A DNA stretch of 55,159 nt, taken from positions 1-55,159 of the forward strand of contig JAKOUW010000261.1 of assembly GCA_029782365.1 (NCBI GenBank), written 5' to 3'. The notes below the pieces were generated by a model, which saw only the letters and a program-made list of their open reading frames with translations, did not search any database and was not told the DNA's origin. The DNA comes from Chloroflexota bacterium. GTDB lineage: Bacteria > Chloroflexota > Anaerolineae > Anaerolineales > UBA4823. The position numbers were made by a program, and so were the translations under genes. Position 1 is the stretch's first letter, and each line of letters begins with the position of its first letter. This document shows, piece by piece, positions 9,151 to 17,245 of the stretch.

Positions 9151-10710
9151 TTAGCGCCTCCGGCGTTGGATAAACGAAATAATCCCTAAAACGAGGGGAA
9201 TGGCGGGCATGACAAAAACAGATAACAAGAGAATCAACCCCATGGTATATAACGATGGAGTGAGCTTTAATGTTCGTGTGGTGGTTGTCTTGGGCGTCAG
9301 GCTGATCAATGACTCTTGGCCAGATGCCCAATCCACCGAGCCAATGAACAAGTCAGCGTTGCCATAAGCTCCAATAATTTGGTTTACCACAATTTGCGAG
9401 CTGCCAAATACGACCAATCTGCCTTTGGAGGTAAAGTTCTCGGCCGCAGCCGCCAGAGTAACAGGGCCCATATGATCCGTGGCAGGGTTAGCCTCAGGGT
9501 TGGTATTGTTCTTCAATCCTTGCAGGTCGGTCTCACCCCACGATTGATTCGATGTAGAAACCAGTTTCTCGGGACTGACTCCAGAGCTGGTTTGAACAAA
9601 TGAGATAGTGCGCGCCGAAGGGAAAATAGTGACAAAACCAGTCAAATTCTTCACAATCGCATGAGTGCCAAATTCTGATCCCACAGCCAGTAATGGTTGA
9701 CCTAGCTGCTGTTGGCCTACGATATCAATCACGATATCGTCTTCCAATTTGACGCCCCAATCACTTTCCAGGTATTTGGCCAACAAATCAGCCGCGCCAT
9801 TGTATTGTGTTAACAATGAAGGATCAGCCATAACAATCAAGCTGCCTCCTTTATCTGTAAAAGCCTTGATTGCATTGATTTCGGCCTCATTCAATGGCTT
9901 TTGAGGGCCTCCGATCACAATAATCTTGGCATCATTCGGTACAGCCGCGCTCGTGAGTAAGTTCAAGTCTGCAACTACATAATTCTTCGCCTCGAGCTGG
10001 CTCTTCAATGATACATAGGATGAATCACTTGATTCGGTGATACTGTGTTCGCCGTGGCCTGTCAAGAAATAAATTTTTCGCTGGCCGCTGCTCATCAAAC
10101 GCACCATCGCTCCGGTTATTCCATCTTCAGTTTGAGCTGTAGCCTTTTCCTGCCGTGTGCCCATTGTCAGGACGATATCTCCATCTCGAGACACATTTGC
10201 CTGGTTAGCAGCCACCGGGTCTGCAGTCGGATTGATAATCTTGTATGTAAATTTACCTTTTGAATTCGACTGATAAAGTTTGAGCAAATTCTCTTCCGTT
10301 GCATAAGAAGACTGGCCGGTCACAAACAACTTGGCCTGGACGACATCCGGCAGGCTTTGAAGAGTCTTTATTGACTCAGGCGCCAGGGTGTTCACTTTGT
10401 CCTGGGTTAAATCGAGTTTTTGGTCATTTTGATAAACTAATACATTCAAGACAACCAAAATTCCCAAGAAAGCCATGGTGATAACCAACGCGTTGCTGCC
10501 GTATCGGGCTTTCCGTCCAGTGATCATTTGCCTTACGCCATCTGGATCGAGCAATACTGCCACCGCCAGGCCCAAAACAGCCACACCTAAGGCAATTTGC
10601 AAATACAAATCAAACTTTCCATTGACAATGAACCAGCCAAATGCGCCCAGGGCAGCCAGGCCGGCTACAATCAGCGCTAATGGAGAGAACCTCTTATATT
10701 TGCCGTTCAT
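9151..10710 (-). CDS. GldG-like ABC transporter auxiliary/permease component
   Basis: A 519-residue protein: three hydrophobic segments near the N-terminus (about 10-30, 35-52 and 75-95), then a large extracytoplasmic domain with an L-T-Q-D-K-V-N-T-L segment and F-L-T-G-H-G-E-H-S, and one C-terminal membrane helix before R-R-R-R. This is the layout of GldG/DUF4350 (ABC_transp_aux) proteins that act with an ABC-2 permease and ATPase. The ATG at 10710 is chosen: it overlaps the upstream stop as TGATG and has GGAGG eight to nine bases before it. A longer in-frame extension to 10914 lies inside the permease gene and is spurious. In gliding Bacteroidetes GldAFG supports motility; in other phyla the cargo is not known. 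Confidence 0.8.
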   Translation of the reverse strand: MNGKYKRFSPLALIVAGLAALGAFGWFIVNGKFDLYLQIALGVAVLGLAVAVLLDPDGVRQMITGRKARYGSNALVITMAFLGILVVLNVLVYQNDQKLDLTQDKVNTLAPESIKTLQSLPDVVQAKLFVTGQSSYATEENLLKLYQSNSKGKFTYKIINPTADPVAANQANVSRDGDIVLTMGTRQEKATAQTEDGITGAMVRLMSSGQRKIYFLTGHGEHSITESSDSSYVSLKSQLEAKNYVVADLNLLTSAAVPNDAKIIVIGGPQKPLNEAEINAIKAFTDKGGSLIVMADPSLLTQYNGAADLLAKYLESDWGVKLEDDIVIDIVGQQQLGQPLLAVGSEFGTHAIVKNLTGFVTIFPSARTISFVQTSSGVSPEKLVSTSNQSWGETDLQGLKNNTNPEANPATDHMGPVTLAAAAENFTSKGRLVVFGSSQIVVNQIIGAYGNADLFIGSVDWASGQESLISLTPKTTTTRTLKLTPSLYTMGLILLLSVFVMPAIPLVLGIISFIQRRRR

Positions 10711-11459
10711 CAGCGCCACCTCCGTGTTTCTACAATGACTGAGGCCAATAACAGGCCACCAGCCACAAAGCTCAAATAATAGACAACCCCACTCAATGGC
10801 AAGATACCGACCACCATTGAGTCGTAGAAATGTGATTTCAAATCCATAAATTGGAAAATCGTTGCACTCACACTGCCGGCCTGGGCTGCTTGAGTAAAGA
10901 ATCCCAAGATCCACCAGAAGAAAACGATCACGCCCAGGGTTAATACGTAAGAAGCGATTTGGTTTGAAAACATTGCTGAGATGGCAGTACCGATCGAAAG
11001 AAAGGCGGCCGACACCAACAGCAGTCCCAGATAACCTGTTACCAACGGACCCTGGTCAATCCCGGGGCTGGTCATCAAATGCAGAACCAATGGATAAATC
11101 AGCGTCATGGCGATTAAGGTAGCTACAAACAAGAAGCTCCCTAACCACTTCCCGAGGATGATTTCTGCATCTCGCACCGGAGCTGTTAATAACAGTTCAA
11201 GTGTTCCCTGGCGATTCTCTTCCGAAATCAAACGCATCGAAATTGCCGGGCAGGTAAATATCAACAGAAACATTAATGGATAGAAGACCAAATCTGCTCC
11301 AGGAGGCGGCATTTGGCCGAAACTATTGATTGCCTGTGAAATGGAGATATAAAAAACCCCACCAATGACAAGCAAAATAATAAATGAAAATAAATAAGCG
11401 GTGAGACTGCTGGAATAAGCCTTGTACTCCCGCTTGGCGATTGTCCAAATATTAAGCAT
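10710..11459 (-). CDS. ABC-2 type permease (GldF/NosY-like)
   Basis: A 249-residue membrane protein with six hydrophobic helices. It starts with W-T-I-A-K-R-E-Y-K-A-Y and contains R-L-I-S-E-E-N-R-Q-G-T-L-E-L-L-L-T-A-P-V, the classic ABC-2 coupling segment that meets the ATPase. It lies 22 bases after the ATPase gene and overlaps the GldG-like gene by one base. It forms the membrane channel with the GldG-like subunit; direction is probably export or surface assembly. Confidence 0.85.
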   Translation of the reverse strand: MLNIWTIAKREYKAYSSSLTAYLFSFIILLVIGGVFYISISQAINSFGQMPPPGADLVFYPLMFLLIFTCPAISMRLISEENRQGTLELLLTAPVRDAEIILGKWLGSFLFVATLIAMTLIYPLVLHLMTSPGIDQGPLVTGYLGLLLVSAAFLSIGTAISAMFSNQIASYVLTLGVIVFFWWILGFFTQAAQAGSVSATIFQFMDLKSHFYDSMVVGILPLSGVVYYLSFVAGGLLLASVIVETRRWR

Positions 11460-11481
11460 AGCTTATTTTCTCCATCCTGAG

Positions 11482-12459
11482 CTATTGAACATCAACTGTC
11501 TCTTCGTCTTCACTGCTTTCCAAAGCAGGGCGATCGATAGCAGCACCATCATCACGTGTGAGCTGAACAAAAATCTCCTCGAGAGTCATGCTTACTGGCC
11601 GCAGTTCCAAAAGGTCATAACCTCCCTGAATAACCGCTCTCGCAACCTGTGGACGCACATCCTCACCAGGTTGAGTTTCAAATTCAAATCCCCCATTTTG
11701 GCTGGCAGTAACTTTTGTCACACCTTTTACATCAGAAACAACTTTCACCAGGCCGTCTTCATCGCCACGCACTTGCAAGGCAAACCGCTGGCCGCCTGCC
11801 AGGCGAGTTTGCAATCTCCCTGGCGTATCCTCAGCGACGATTTCACCTTTATTGATAATCAAAACGCGATTACAGACCTGCTGGGCTTCAGACAAGATAT
11901 GAGTAGACAGCAGAATTGAGTGTTCTTTTCCCAGCTCCCGGATGATGTTGCGTACTTCCACGATTTGAACTGGATCCAGTCCAATCGTTGGCTCATCCAA
12001 GATGAGAACATCCGGTTTATGCAAGATAGCCTGAGCTAAGCCAATGCGCTGCCGCATGCCTTTGGACAGGCTGCCGATCAAGCTTTCAAACCTGTCCGCC
12101 ATTCCCACCATATCGAGCACTTCATCCACCCGGTCATCAACATTTTGAATATGATGAAGGTCACCCATAAATTTCAGATAATCGAAAACGGTCATATCCG
12201 GATACAGAGGGACTGTTTCTGGCAAATACCCCAGGCGCTTGCGCGCTTCCAATGATTGTTCCAAGACATCAAAGCCAGCAACTTTCACCGAGCCAGCATT
12301 TGGGGGCAAGTAACCAGTCAAAATGCGCATTGTCGTAGTTTTTCCTGCGCCATTGGGTCCAAGAAATCCCAAAATCTCACCTTTTTCAGCATGGAAGGTC
12401 AAGTGGTTGATCACCAGGCGCGGACCATAATACTTGACAAGTCCCTCTACTTCTATCAT
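11482..12459 (-). CDS. ABC transporter ATP-binding protein (GldA/NatA-like)
   Basis: A 325-residue ATPase. Walker A is G-P-N-G-A-G-K-T-T, the signature is L-S-K-G-M-R-Q-R, and Walker B is V-L-I-L-D-E-P-T-I-G-L-D-P; the H-loop follows in S-T-H-I-L-S-E. The C-terminal 90 residues are a DUF4162-like extension found in this ATPase subgroup, ending in an acidic tail. ATG at 12459 has AAAGGAG eight bases upstream; an upstream in-frame ATG at 12525 has no ribosome site. It is first gene of the operon ATPase - permease - GldG - DUF4340. Confidence 0.9.
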   Translation of the reverse strand: MIEVEGLVKYYGPRLVINHLTFHAEKGEILGFLGPNGAGKTTTMRILTGYLPPNAGSVKVAGFDVLEQSLEARKRLGYLPETVPLYPDMTVFDYLKFMGDLHHIQNVDDRVDEVLDMVGMADRFESLIGSLSKGMRQRIGLAQAILHKPDVLILDEPTIGLDPVQIVEVRNIIRELGKEHSILLSTHILSEAQQVCNRVLIINKGEIVAEDTPGRLQTRLAGGQRFALQVRGDEDGLVKVVSDVKGVTKVTASQNGGFEFETQPGEDVRPQVARAVIQGGYDLLELRPVSMTLEEIFVQLTRDDGAAIDRPALESSEDEETVDVQ

Positions 12460-12536
12460 GTTCAAAACTCCTTTATACGACGAAAAAGCACGCCTTCCAT
12501 CAGGGCAGGCAGTGCTGAATTTCATTCATTCATAGT

Positions 12537-12559
12537 GAATGCGGGTAGAACCCGCATTC
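12537..12559. promoter_or_regulatory. Perfect leader hairpin upstream of the ABC operon
   Basis: GAATGCGGGT (12537-12546) and ACCCGCATTC (12550-12559) form a perfect 10-bp stem with a three-base loop. It lies in the predicted leader of the ABC operon, about 80 bases before the ATG. There is no T-tract on either side, so it is not an intrinsic terminator. It may protect the mRNA or bind a protein. Confidence 0.55.
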
Positions 12560-12584
12560 ATGTGCATGGTTTCACATGCCCGTG

Positions 12585-12618
12585 TAATGTTATACATTAA
12601 TCAAATAAGCAAAGTCAA
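12585..12618 (-). promoter_or_regulatory. ABC operon promoter with palindromic operator over the -10
   Basis: On the minus strand TTGACT (12613-12618) and TATAAC (12589-12594) are spaced by 18 bases. The -10 lies inside a perfect 15-base palindrome, TAATGT-TAT-ACATTA (12585-12599), the position expected of a repressor site. No regulator gene is adjacent. The predicted leader is about 120 nt. Confidence 0.5.
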
Positions 12619-12741
12619 GTGGTTTTGTAAAGATTAATCAAATGCTTATAAACACCAAAATTATCCAATTTATCAAATCGCTCAAACACGATAAATTTGC
12701 ACTGGTTATTTTAATCATCCGCTTAACCTGCATTTAAGCAT

Positions 12742-12770
12742 TTGACTTTATCTTTAGCCACGTGTAAAAT
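12742..12770 (+). promoter_or_regulatory. hppA promoter
   Basis: TTGACT (12742-12747) and TAAAAT (12765-12770) are spaced by exactly 17 bases. Transcription would start near 12777 and give a leader of about 130 nt before the hppA ATG. Confidence 0.6.
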
Positions 12771-12842
12771 TGACTTGATGGAACATCCAGAACAGTCATT
12801 TCGCTTCTGTTCCCCACCTGGCTGATTTCCCCTCTGTGAATT

Positions 12843-12870
12843 ACCCATACGTTCTGCGCATGGGTTTTTT
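12843..12870 (+). terminator. Terminator-like hairpin inside the hppA leader
   Basis: ACCCAT (12843-12848) pairs with ATGGGT (12860-12865), with two further inner C-G pairs and a TTCTG loop, followed directly by five more T residues. It lies between the hppA promoter and start codon. No plus-strand gene ends upstream, so it would only make sense as an attenuator. A second hairpin, GAACAG/CTGTTC (12790-12795 with 12807-12812), lies upstream of it. Confidence 0.45.
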
Positions 12871-12906
12871 ATCTTAATCCCTAAGTTCAAGAAAGATGGA
12901 GGAGTC

Positions 12907-15228
12907 ATGGATCTATTAGGACTGGCAAGACACGGATTAAATGGTTTTGAGCAAATCGCCATAATCGGTGTTGTTATCACCGCGTTCGTCAGTTTGGCAT
13001 ACGCCTGGTGGCTCAGAGGCACGGTCTTAAAAAAGGACAAAGGCACTGAAAAAATGCAGGAAGTCTGGAATGCCATCCGGATTGGCGCAGATAGTTATCT
13101 TCTTACCCAGCTCAAACGCATTTTACCGTTGATCATCGGATTAACGATCGTATTGTTCTTATCCGTGTATGTTGTCCCCCCGAGCCAGGAAGCCTCGGTC
13201 GAATTTCCCCAAAATACTGTGCTGATCATCGCATTCGGTCGTACGATCGCCTTTATCATGGGCGCCACTTTCTCCCTCATCGTTGGGCAGTTGGGAATGC
13301 GCATGGCGATCCAGGCAAATGTGCGCGCAGCCTCTGCTGCCCGGCGCAGTTTCAACGAGTCGCTGTCCATCGCTTATTACGCTGGCACAATCACAGGTAT
13401 GCTGACAGATGGCCTCGGGTTGTTTGGCGGAACGGTTATCTTCATAATATTTGGTAAAGCTGCTCCAGATGCCCTGTTAGGCTTTGGCTTTGGCGGTACA
13501 TTGATTGCCCTCTTTATGCGCGTTGGTGGTGGCATTTACACCAAGGCTGCAGATGTTGGCGCCGACCTGGTTGGAAAAGTCGAACAGGATATCCCTGAAG
13601 ATGATCCGCGTAATGCAGCCGTGATCGCCGATCTCGTGGGTGATAATGTCGGTGATTGCGCAGGTATGGCAGCCGATATTTTCGAGAGTTACGAAGTGAC
13701 CATTGTTTCCGGTTTGATATTGGGCCTGGCGTTAGTAGCCCTAGATCCCAGCCACAGCTTGAAGTGGATTGTTTTTCCTCTGATCATCCGCGCCATTGGT
13801 GTGATCAGCTCAATCTTAGGTACATTTACAGTGCCTATTTGGGAGAATTTCCCGATCAAATGGCTGGCAGCCCACGATGCAGAAGAATCGATGTTCCGAT
13901 CCTATGAGGTCTCCAGCGTCAATACGATTGTCTTTGCCTTCTTGCTGGCCATTTTCTATGCAAACGACTGGCGCTTTGGCATGTTGACCGCGGTAGGGGT
14001 CGGGCTCGCCGTCGCATTCAATCCTCTAACCTCTTATTTCACCTCTACGAAAACAGCTCCCGTCAAGGAAATCGTCGAATCCACACGCAGCGGCGCGGCA
14101 ACAACGATTCTATCCGGTCTCTCAGTAGGTATGGAATCGAGCGTCTGGGCGCTGCTTGTCATTGTGATCAGCTTTGTCGCCGCTCTCCTTCTTTTCAGCA
14201 CAATGGGACCAATTTACGTGTTGTACGCCATTGCCATGATCGGCATTGGTATGCTCAGCCATACCGGAAACAATGTGGCGATGGACTCTTATGGTCCGAT
14301 CTCCGATAACGCCAATGGTATTGGTGAGATGGCCTGGCACGGCATGGAAGATAAAGCAACCAAAGATGCCCGGCAGATCATGGCTGACCTGGATGCCGTC
14401 GGCAATACAACCAAGGCGATCACCAAAGGTGTCGCAATTGCTTCTGCGGTCATCGCCGCAGCCAGTTTGTACGCATCTTATATCACCGATGTCCAACGTG
14501 TCCAGGTTCAATTGAAAGTGCCAGTAGATCAAATGCTTAAAGGCATCGATTTAGCCAGCACGAACGTATTCATTGGCCTGCTGATTGGCGGCGCATTGCC
14601 GTGGCTGTTCTCATCACTCGCCATTCGCGCAGTCAGCCGGGCTGCCGTGTTGGTTGTGGATGAGTGCCGCCGTCAATTCCGCATCCCTGGGATTATGGAA
14701 GGCAAAGTGCAGCCCGATTATGCCCAGGTGGTTGGTATCTCTACCCAGGCTGCTCAAAAGGAGCTCCTTCCCCTGGCAGCGATTTCAGTGTTGGTTCCCC
14801 TGCTTGTCGGCCTTCTCTTGAAAGTCGAAGCCCTGGGTGGCTTCCTGGCAGGCGTAATTTTGTCCGGTCAGCTTCTGGCAGTGTTCATGGCAAATGCTGG
14901 CGGCGCCTGGGATAATTCCAAGAAGGCTATCGAAGATGAACCACGCAACCTGGCCAAAAACACGGGCAAAGGCTCAGAACGCCACAAAGCCGGCGTTGTG
15001 GGCGATACCGTTGGTGATCCGCTCAAAGATACTGCTGGTCCGGCTCTGAACCCGATGATCAAAGTCGTCAACCTAGTCAGTCTCCTGGCTGCACCAGTTA
15101 TTGTCAAGTATCCCCTGACCGCTGAAAACGTGGTTAATTGGGGTGTCATCGTTACGATCGCAGTGCTGACTGCGATTATCGGATGGGCAGTCTGGCAAAG
15201 CAAGCGCCCTGCCCCGAAACTCGGCTAA
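12907..15228 (+). CDS. hppA: Membrane-bound proton-translocating pyrophosphatase, K+-independent type
   Basis: A 773-residue polytopic enzyme that hydrolyses pyrophosphate and pumps ions across the membrane. The substrate motif D-V-G-A-D-L-V-G-K-V-E lies at about 216-226 and the second acidic cluster D-L-V-G-D-N-V-G-D-C-A-G at about 241-252. At 499-508 it reads G-N-T-T-K-A-I-T-K-G, with Lys503 and Thr506. In this family Lys (instead of Ala) with Thr three residues later marks the K+-independent class, usually H+ pumps. A third acidic block, D-T-V-G-D-P-L-K-D-T, is near the C-terminus. The start has a strong GGAGGAG. It is convergent with pckG; both suit a fermentative energy economy in which pyrophosphate is salvaged. 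Confidence 0.92.
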   Translation: MDLLGLARHGLNGFEQIAIIGVVITAFVSLAYAWWLRGTVLKKDKGTEKMQEVWNAIRIGADSYLLTQLKRILPLIIGLTIVLFLSVYVVPPSQEASVEFPQNTVLIIAFGRTIAFIMGATFSLIVGQLGMRMAIQANVRAASAARRSFNESLSIAYYAGTITGMLTDGLGLFGGTVIFIIFGKAAPDALLGFGFGGTLIALFMRVGGGIYTKAADVGADLVGKVEQDIPEDDPRNAAVIADLVGDNVGDCAGMAADIFESYEVTIVSGLILGLALVALDPSHSLKWIVFPLIIRAIGVISSILGTFTVPIWENFPIKWLAAHDAEESMFRSYEVSSVNTIVFAFLLAIFYANDWRFGMLTAVGVGLAVAFNPLTSYFTSTKTAPVKEIVESTRSGAATTILSGLSVGMESSVWALLVIVISFVAALLLFSTMGPIYVLYAIAMIGIGMLSHTGNNVAMDSYGPISDNANGIGEMAWHGMEDKATKDARQIMADLDAVGNTTKAITKGVAIASAVIAAASLYASYITDVQRVQVQLKVPVDQMLKGIDLASTNVFIGLLIGGALPWLFSSLAIRAVSRAAVLVVDECRRQFRIPGIMEGKVQPDYAQVVGISTQAAQKELLPLAAISVLVPLLVGLLLKVEALGGFLAGVILSGQLLAVFMANAGGAWDNSKKAIEDEPRNLAKNTGKGSERHKAGVVGDTVGDPLKDTAGPALNPMIKVVNLVSLLAAPVIVKYPLTAENVVNWGVIVTIAVLTAIIGWAVWQSKRPAPKLG

Positions 15229-15240
15229 CTGCTCAACATA

Positions 15241-15276
15241 AAAAGTGGCTGCTCTTGAAATCGAGCAGCCACTTTT
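15241..15276. terminator. Bidirectional terminator between hppA and pckG
   Basis: A perfect 14-bp stem (15241-15254 with 15263-15276) encloses an eight-base loop. It starts with AAAA and ends with TTTT, so it gives a T-tract in both directions. The pckG stop codon overlaps its right edge. Confidence 0.9.
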
Positions 15277-17109
15277 TTATTTTAATTCCCAACGCAGCAA
15301 AGACCTCGTCAAGCTGGAGGTCAACAATTCCCGTATTGCCACGAGATCGCGCGGCAAGCGATCGTACAACTTAATGAAAAGTTCCTCATGCAAAAGCAGT
15401 TCGGCTTTCCACAATTCTCGATCGATCGCCATCAAATCGCTAAACTTCTCGCGGTCGAAATCCAATCCATCCCAATGTAAATCTTCAAAACGCGGCACCC
15501 AACCCAGCGGGCTTTCGACACCCAAAGCCTGTCCATTGACCCGCTCCACAATCCACTCTAACACACGCATATTTTCGCCATAACCCGGCCAGATAAAGTT
15601 ACCGTTTTCATCCATTCGAAACCAATTCACACCAAAAATGCGAGGGGGATGGGTTAATTGGCGGCCAAAGCTTAACCAATGATCGAAGTAATCGGCCATG
15701 TGGTAGCCGCAAAATGGCAGCATGGCGAAAGGATCTCGGCGTACCTGACCGACTTTCCCAGCTGCAGCAGCTGTCGTTTCCGAGCCCATAGTGGCGGCCA
15801 GGTAAACACCAAAATCCCAATTAAACGATTGGTACACAAGAGGAATGACACTGGCGCGCCGCCCACCAAAGATAAAGGCTGAAATCGGCACGCCATTCGG
15901 ATCTTCCCAGGCTGGATCAATCGATGGGCATTGCCTGGCTGGCGCAGTAAAGCGAGCGTTTGGATGCGCTGCTTTTCTCCCGCTGGCGGGCGTCCAGTGT
16001 TCGCCAGTCCAGTCGATCAATTCGGCGGGTGGTGTCTTGGTCATTCCCTCCCACCAGACATCGCCATCTGGTGTCAGTGCGACATTTGTAAAAATCGTGT
16101 TGGACCGTATGGTGGCCATGGCATTGGGATTCGTTTTTTCAGACGTGCCAGGCGCAACTCCAAAAAAGCCGTTTTCTGGATTAATGGCGTATAACTGACC
16201 GTCAGAAGCAGGTTTAATCCAGGCGATATCGTCACCCACCGTGGTAACCTTCCACTCGTTAAAGGAAGAAGGAGGAATCAACATTGCTAGGTTTGTTTTA
16301 CCGCAAGCGGAAGGGAAAGCAGCGGCTACGTAAGTTTTTTTTCCCTCAGGTGATTCAACTCCGAGGATCAGCATATGTTCTGCCAACCAGCCTTCTTCTT
16401 GTGCGATTCGCGACGCGATTCTTAAGGCGAAACACTTCTTTCCTAACAATGCATTCCCGCCGTATCCCGATCCATAAGACCAGATAGCGTGTTCATCTGG
16501 GAAATGCACAATGTATTTTTCTTTGTTGCAAGGCCAGGGCACATCTTTTTGACCCGGGGCGAGTGGTGCCCCTACGGAATGCAAGCCGGGAACAAAATCC
16601 GCTGTTGGACTCAAAGCGTTCCAGACCTCTCTTCCCATTCGAGTCATAATTTTCATATTAACGACAACATACGGTGAATCGGTCAATTCGATTCCTATGT
16701 GTGAAAGTGGGGAACCGATCGGCCCCATGCTAAACGGAACAACGTACATTGTTCTGCCTCGCATGCTTCCATCAAACATCGGAATCAAAAACGATTTCAT
16801 CTTGTCAGGATCCATCCAATTATTGGTAGGCCCGGCATCTCCTTGTTTTCGAGTACAGATAAAAGTGCGATCCTCCAGGCGGGCAACATCACCCGGATCT
16901 GAGCGTGCATAATAACTGTTCGGACGTTTACGTGGATTTAGTTTTATCAATGTGCCTGAATGAACCATCTGTCCACACAAGCGATCATACTCTTCCTCCG
17001 TGCCTTCACACCAATAAACCATATCTGGTTTACACAGGCTTGCCATTTCATGAATCCATGCACGAACTTTAGGATTATTTACATAACTTGGGAAGTCAAC
17101 TCGGGTCAT
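15277..17109 (-). CDS. pckG: Phosphoenolpyruvate carboxykinase (GTP)
   Basis: A 610-residue cytosolic enzyme interconverting oxaloacetate plus GTP and PEP plus CO2 plus GDP. The GTP-class kinase loop F-P-S-A-C-G-K-T-N-L-A-M lies at about 265-276 and contains the reactive cysteine of this class. V-G-D-D-I-A-W follows at about 291-297, and F-C-G-Y-H-M-A-D-Y-F is near residue 485. Length fits the GTP class. The ATG at 17109 has only a purine-rich GAGAAAAA before it. In anaerobes it often runs in the CO2-fixing direction; the direction cannot be judged here. It is monocistronic and ends at the shared terminator. Confidence 0.95.
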   Translation of the reverse strand: MTRVDFPSYVNNPKVRAWIHEMASLCKPDMVYWCEGTEEEYDRLCGQMVHSGTLIKLNPRKRPNSYYARSDPGDVARLEDRTFICTRKQGDAGPTNNWMDPDKMKSFLIPMFDGSMRGRTMYVVPFSMGPIGSPLSHIGIELTDSPYVVVNMKIMTRMGREVWNALSPTADFVPGLHSVGAPLAPGQKDVPWPCNKEKYIVHFPDEHAIWSYGSGYGGNALLGKKCFALRIASRIAQEEGWLAEHMLILGVESPEGKKTYVAAAFPSACGKTNLAMLIPPSSFNEWKVTTVGDDIAWIKPASDGQLYAINPENGFFGVAPGTSEKTNPNAMATIRSNTIFTNVALTPDGDVWWEGMTKTPPAELIDWTGEHWTPASGRKAAHPNARFTAPARQCPSIDPAWEDPNGVPISAFIFGGRRASVIPLVYQSFNWDFGVYLAATMGSETTAAAAGKVGQVRRDPFAMLPFCGYHMADYFDHWLSFGRQLTHPPRIFGVNWFRMDENGNFIWPGYGENMRVLEWIVERVNGQALGVESPLGWVPRFEDLHWDGLDFDREKFSDLMAIDRELWKAELLLHEELFIKLYDRLPRDLVAIRELLTSSLTRSLLRWELK

Positions 17110-17171
17110 TTTTTCTCTTGTTAAGATAGAATAAGGTAGTTGAATCGATCGACCAGAAAAACTGGTTTTGA

Positions 17172-17177
17172 ATTATA
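17172..17177 (-). promoter_or_regulatory. Likely pckG -10 element
   Basis: On the minus strand a perfect TATAAT (preceded by GG) lies about 62 bases upstream of the pckG ATG. A TTGCAA is 19 bases further up, a little too far for a standard -35. Confidence 0.4.
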
Positions 17178-17196
17178 CCGCGATCTATTTAAGTAC

Positions 17197-17225
17197 TTGC
17201 AAGTTAACTTAGAATGATGCATACT
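17197..17225 (+). promoter_or_regulatory. Promoter for the TPR/HhH protein
   Basis: TTGCAA (17197-17202) and CATACT (17220-17225) are spaced by 17 bases. Transcription would start near 17232, giving a very short leader that holds an AGGGAG ribosome site before ATG 17246. Confidence 0.45.
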
Positions 17226-17245
17226 AAAGACAGGGAGCACTCACT

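Noticed and set aside
9151..10914. The longer GldG-like frame starting at 10914
   Set aside because: Its extra 68 residues lie inside the permease gene and are cysteine- and tryptophan-rich nonsense; GGAGG and a TGATG overlap fix the start at 10710.
12777..12840. Fluoride riboswitch before hppA
   Set aside because: Only GATGG and GGCTGAT...CCCCT segments resemble it; I could not lay out the pseudoknot and paired stems, so it is kept only as a hypothesis to test.
12723..13076. A 117-codon minus-strand frame opposite the hppA start
   Set aside because: It overlaps the hppA promoter, leader and first membrane helices and shows no protein family features.
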